Assembly: GCA_949358305.1 (NCBI GenBank)
Contig: OX442323.1
Location: forward strand, 5,890,001 to 5,954,000
Direction of reading: 5' to 3'
DNA length: 64,000 nucleotides
Source of the DNA: Strigamia acuminata
Lineage: Eukaryota > Arthropoda > Chilopoda > Geophilomorpha > Linotaeniidae
Position numbers and translations under genes: made by a program. Shown here one piece after another: positions 60,248-64,000 of this stretch. Numbering within the stretch: position 1 is the stretch's first letter; each line of letters begins with the position of its first letter. The notes beneath the pieces were generated by a model. That model was not told the DNA's origin. It saw only the letters and a list, made by a program, of their open reading frames with translations, and searched no databases.

Positions 60248-63200
60248 CTATTTCTGTGTTTGTTGCTCCTTCAAATGAGTGAACTTCCTCGTCCAAGTGT
60301 TAACCTGGTCCAGCCAATTCGGTAAATTATGTTTTTGGCATAAGACTATTAAAAGCAAAGCACTTTCCATCTGATCTGGAAAAGTCTCCACCTAATAACG
60401 AAAAATCTATCAAATCACTTTCGTCTCGTTCGGACGACAAAATTACTTTTAACCGGAAATCCCCCAACAAATTGGAGATCAAGTGACCCACGATCAAATT
60501 ATTGAAATCATTTTCTGCATTTTTATCGAGCGGCACGTGCATCTGCGCCTCCTCCGCGTCGTCCCTCTCCAGCGTCAAATCCTTGAGATTAATATCCTTT
60601 TTGGAGTAGTCGTCGTCTATCAGATAAAACAAAATTGCGAGGCTGTAATAAGCGCGAATCGAATGGAACGCGGTCGAAAATTCACGATGATTGATTTCCA
60701 CGCCAAATGGGAGACACCAGCTTAAGTCGCGCAATCCGCACGGAAGCAACATGCGCATATGCATGATGAAAGTGTGTTTGTGACCGCTTTTGAGGAACAA
60801 ATCGAACGTCTTCGTCAGGTATTTTAGACCCGACAAATAATCTTTGTTTACGTAAGATAAAAACGCGCCAGTAGACAAGACAGTTATTTGACGTTTCAGC
60901 TACGAAAATATAGAAAAAAAAAACATTAAAAAATTATCAAACACTTCGTACAAAACTGTTACCCGAGTATTCGAGAGATCTGCGCCCGTAATGCTCATCG
61001 TTTGCTCTAAAAGCTTGCTCATAGGAGCAGTAACTTCCGTCAAATCGTCTGTTGACGTCCACGTGTCCATGATGTACTGCATAAACGTTCTGCCTTGGAA
61101 TAAAAATGGTGTCCAAATCGAAAGTGAGGCGAGATTTACATCCGCTTTCAACTCAGTCATCGGGTCGTCGCATTTCATATCCCAAGACAACTGGTGGCAA
61201 ATACGATGAACCTCGGCCACATAACTAAACACCTACGAATAACAAAATAAACAATTCATTATTTAATTTTTGCACACATTTCCAAACAACAAACTTTTAA
61301 TGTTGGATGATCGTCGATAATCTGGGACACGGACGTCCAATCATTCCGGTCTAAAAAACCCATAACACTCGTCTCGGCCAACGCCGGCGCGTTCGTCTGA
61401 TCGCCGCTCAATTTGGCCAAATACGCGGCCACTTTGAGCGAATTCGGATCGCAGCAAAGCGACAACGTCTTGCTCGCGCTTCCCAGATCGCCCTTCGCCA
61501 CGCAACACTTGGCCGCCAATTCGTAATTGCCTTCTTGTTCCGACTCAACTTGCCACTCGCTCAACAGTTTATTGATGACCGGGTCGTCGAGCGACAGTCT
61601 TACTCTGGCCAGACATAGCGCTTCCCTGTACATTTTCTTCGTGCGCAGCACGTTGATCGCGCCTTCGACCTCGCCAACGGCGATCAAGTAGAGGATGGCG
61701 CGGTAGGTTTCTCCTTCCTTGATTAGCTGGTTGGCGAACGAGTGACACGCCTTCTTCCAGAGCGATTGAGACCCCCCGAGCGGCGCCAACGCCACAAGCC
61801 ATTCACTCAGTTGATTGTGCTCGGTCGCCAATTCGATGGCCTTTCCAATGTTTCCCTTCCAGATCTCGAGTTGGAGCGCGTACTCAAGGTTGTCGTGCTC
61901 CTTGTGGTAGTTGGCTTCGGTTTTCAGCTGCAGGAAAGTGTCGACGCGGTTGGAAAAACAACCCAAGTGCGTCAGGGCGCCGCTACCGAATCGGTCGTCT
62001 TTCCCATCGATCGACGAAGGATCCGCGAGCAACAAAATATCGTTCAACGACGACTTGCCTCCGTCGTTGTCCAAATGCTCCGACACAAGAAATAGTGATT
62101 TAAATGGCTTCGCCTTGCACCCGATGTCTACTAAAAAAAAACCAAGAAAATAATCAAAATAATCAAATTAATTAAAAAGCGCTCTCCCGACGTACCCAAA
62201 GTAGCAACCAAGTGAACGCTCTTTTTAGCCGCCAAATTCCAAACAATAATCTAAACAAAAAATAATAATTTAAATCGATAAAACATCCGAATTTAAATTG
62301 ATTAAATACTTGTCTGTCCATCGATATGGTGCACGCCATCGACCCAAAACCGGAAATATTAAAAATGATTCCGTTGTGCCTTGGACATTCCTTGTTCAAA
62401 ACTTCCAACTGTTGCTCCAAATGTCGCTCCGACGATTCCTTCGACAAATCCATCGATAACAACTCCCCCCTGTCAAATAAATCAATTAAAACTCATTATT
62501 TTGTCGATTCAAAGGGTTGTTCTTAAGAATCTTACTGATATCCGGAGCAGAATAGCGTTTCCAACTCGCTGCACCAGTAAAGCGTCGCCCATAATCGACT
62601 CTTATTGCTCCGATGACCGGACGAAAATTTGGGGATATTATGCGTCGTGACAAGTTTTCCCTCGGAAACGTTCCATCGCCGCACCGTGGCATCTTTGCCG
62701 CTAGACGCTGAGAATAGTTCGTTTAAACCGCCGGTTGTGAACCACGACAAACTCTGAATTTCGTCCTCATGGCGTCGCAATGCGTGCAAATGCGCGGGTA
62801 AATTCAAGGCATTCAATACCAAAATCAAACCGTCGCGAAACCTATGTTCCAAATAATTAAAAACAATTTAAAACAATTTAAAAAAATAATCAAAAAACAA
62901 TTAAAATTACCCAACAGCGAGGAGGTTTTGGACAAACGGCGAAAACGTGATGGCAGAAACTTTTCCCGATTTCTGAATTTCGTATTTCTTTACGCCGCCA
63001 TTCATGTACAGGCAAATCGTACCATTTTCGTCGCCACTTCCAATCAAATCGAAATTAAGCGGCGACCAATCGACGCAAGTGACTTTGTCCTGAAAAATTC
63101 AAAAAAATTGAATAAAAAAAATAGAAAAAAAATTGTCACATTTCGTTTTTTTTTACCTGATGTCCGTGGAACTGCTTCAATTCTACTCGGCAGTGGACGT

Positions 63201-63450
63201 TCCAGATGGTTACGGTTCCCTTTTCGGACACACAGACTAGTTCCGTCTGACTCGGCGAAAAGCGGACACCGACGACGCGGTCGTGGAGCGTACGTCCGTA
63301 CAAAACGCCGGTGTACGTCGGTGGATTTGTTGTCAAATTTAGTAGCGCGATATTTTCATTACTTCCAAATGCAAAAAGGCCATCGGCCGTGCAGTCGCTG
63401 ACCTTGCTGCAATTCCAGTTGGGCGAAGGAGCTAAACAAATTCCTTTCAT
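60248..63450 (-). CDS. GEMIN5: Gemin5 (rigor mortis) with a single WD40 propeller
   Basis: Minus strand, start ATG 63450 (MKGICLAPSPNWNCSKVSD). Exons 63158-63450, 62911-63090, 62536-62842, 62310-62471 and 62197-62250 give one seven-blade WD40 domain ending TISMDRQTIIVWNLAAKKSV. The next exon (from 62131) opens VDIGCKAKPFKSLFLVSEHL and runs straight into the helical TPR-like dimerisation region (LEYALQLEIWKGNIGKAIEL, YREALCLARVRLSLDDPVIN). The C-terminal exons follow, including a last one joined through a 55-bp intron to give VETFPDQMESALLLIVLCQK and ending LKEQQTQK at stop 60248-60250. The estimated protein is about 900 aa against about 1,500 in human. Human Gemin5 has two propellers that bind pre-snRNAs for Sm-core loading by the SMN complex. 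The second is missing here, and the intron at its position is only 65 bp. Confidence 0.88.
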
Positions 63451-64000
63451 GATAAAGCTCGTGTGTTGTCGTCTTCAGGTAGCCATGTGTTACAGGTGTA
63501 CCTTTCACCGTTCGTCAGCTGTGCGCTTTACTCATTCGCAGATTGGCGCCAGTAAGAGCTGTTGCCATCTGGCGGCGTAAGTTTTAATTTCGGCACAAGG
63601 GTGGTAAATTTAAAAATGGTTTTTTATTTAACTTTTATAGAATAGGATCTGCCCTAGTTTTACCAAGGTTTTAATTAAATTACAGCTGCAGTTAAGTTTA
63701 TTATACATGTACATAAGTGTATACTTCATCTACTAGGTAGTAACGAGAGAAATTAAGTGTCAGGTTGAAAATACTTGTATACAAATTAAAATGATAAAAT
63801 AAAAATAAAAAAATAATTAATTACGTTAAAAGTTTTTATTTCTTGAAAAACCATTGAAAAATGAAAAACTTAAGAAATAAATATTTATTTACAAAATTTG
63901 CCGTGCTTTAGTGGCGTCTGGCGGCAAATCGTGAACAAACGCATATAAACCCAGAGATCCAGCGCTTTAATAATTAACAGCAACGTAAGTACAGCAATTT
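63451..64000. promoter_or_regulatory. Upstream region of Gemin5
   Basis: The region carries ggcgcc and tgccatctggcggcg (63563-63577), about 110 bp upstream of the minus-strand start. A second related word, gtggcgtctggcggc, is at 63911-63925, close to what may be the start of a further plus-strand gene (donor-like aacgtaagtac at 63982). No coding sequence was recognised. Confidence 0.45.

Noticed and set aside
60327-60420. Frameshift near the Gemin5 C-terminus
   Set aside because: The apparent frame change is explained by a 55-bp GT-AG intron joining FRLK to VETFPDQ, so the gene is not broken there.

Overview
The window is nuclear DNA of an animal, most likely an arthropod. The evidence is many short GT-AG introns, AT-rich introns and intergenic DNA, single-copy metazoan genes on both strands, and a (TTAGG)7 tract, the telomere repeat of insects and many other arthropods. 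WDR17, SPATA4, HAP40 and MITD1 homologues are all present. The species cannot be named from the sequence. Gene identities rest on protein features recalled from the families; no database search was run.

Layout. 1-2646: non-genic or 5' DNA with an old direct duplication. 2647-9763 (+): WDR17. 9893-10993 (-): SPATA4-like. 11557-12720 (+): MITD1. 12880-13844 (+): ZMAT2/Snu23. 14196-16010 and 16252-19101 (+): two tandem MBOAT7-type acyltransferases. 19170-20894 (-): HAP40/F8A. 21089-23011 (+): ANKRD54. 25369-43681 (+): a complete myosin XV. 44198-46636 (-): ALG1. 47620 to about 51614 (+): POLD2. 52952-53364 (+): an unrecognised three-exon mini-gene. 53537-59647: a rearranged block built from copies of other parts of this window, with a U1 snRNA-derived sequence and an intronless LRR gene inside it. 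60248-63450 (-): a Gemin5 that lacks the second WD40 propeller.

Most genes are unrelated housekeeping genes packed closely, often head-to-head (SPATA4/MITD1, HAP40/ANKRD54, ALG1/POLD2) or tail-to-tail (WDR17/SPATA4, MBOAT7-2/HAP40, myosin XV/ALG1). A recurring feature is a private AT-rich minisatellite with a 20-31 bp unit inside one intron of many genes. The strongest candidates for a second look are the composite duplicated block with its U1 junction (53.5-59.6 kb), the one-propeller Gemin5, an 85-bp near-perfect palindrome in myosin XV intron 1, a 474-bp TIR/TA element in myosin XV, the tandem MBOAT7 pair, and the WDR17-SPATA4 arrangement shared with vertebrates. No wholly new system can be claimed.
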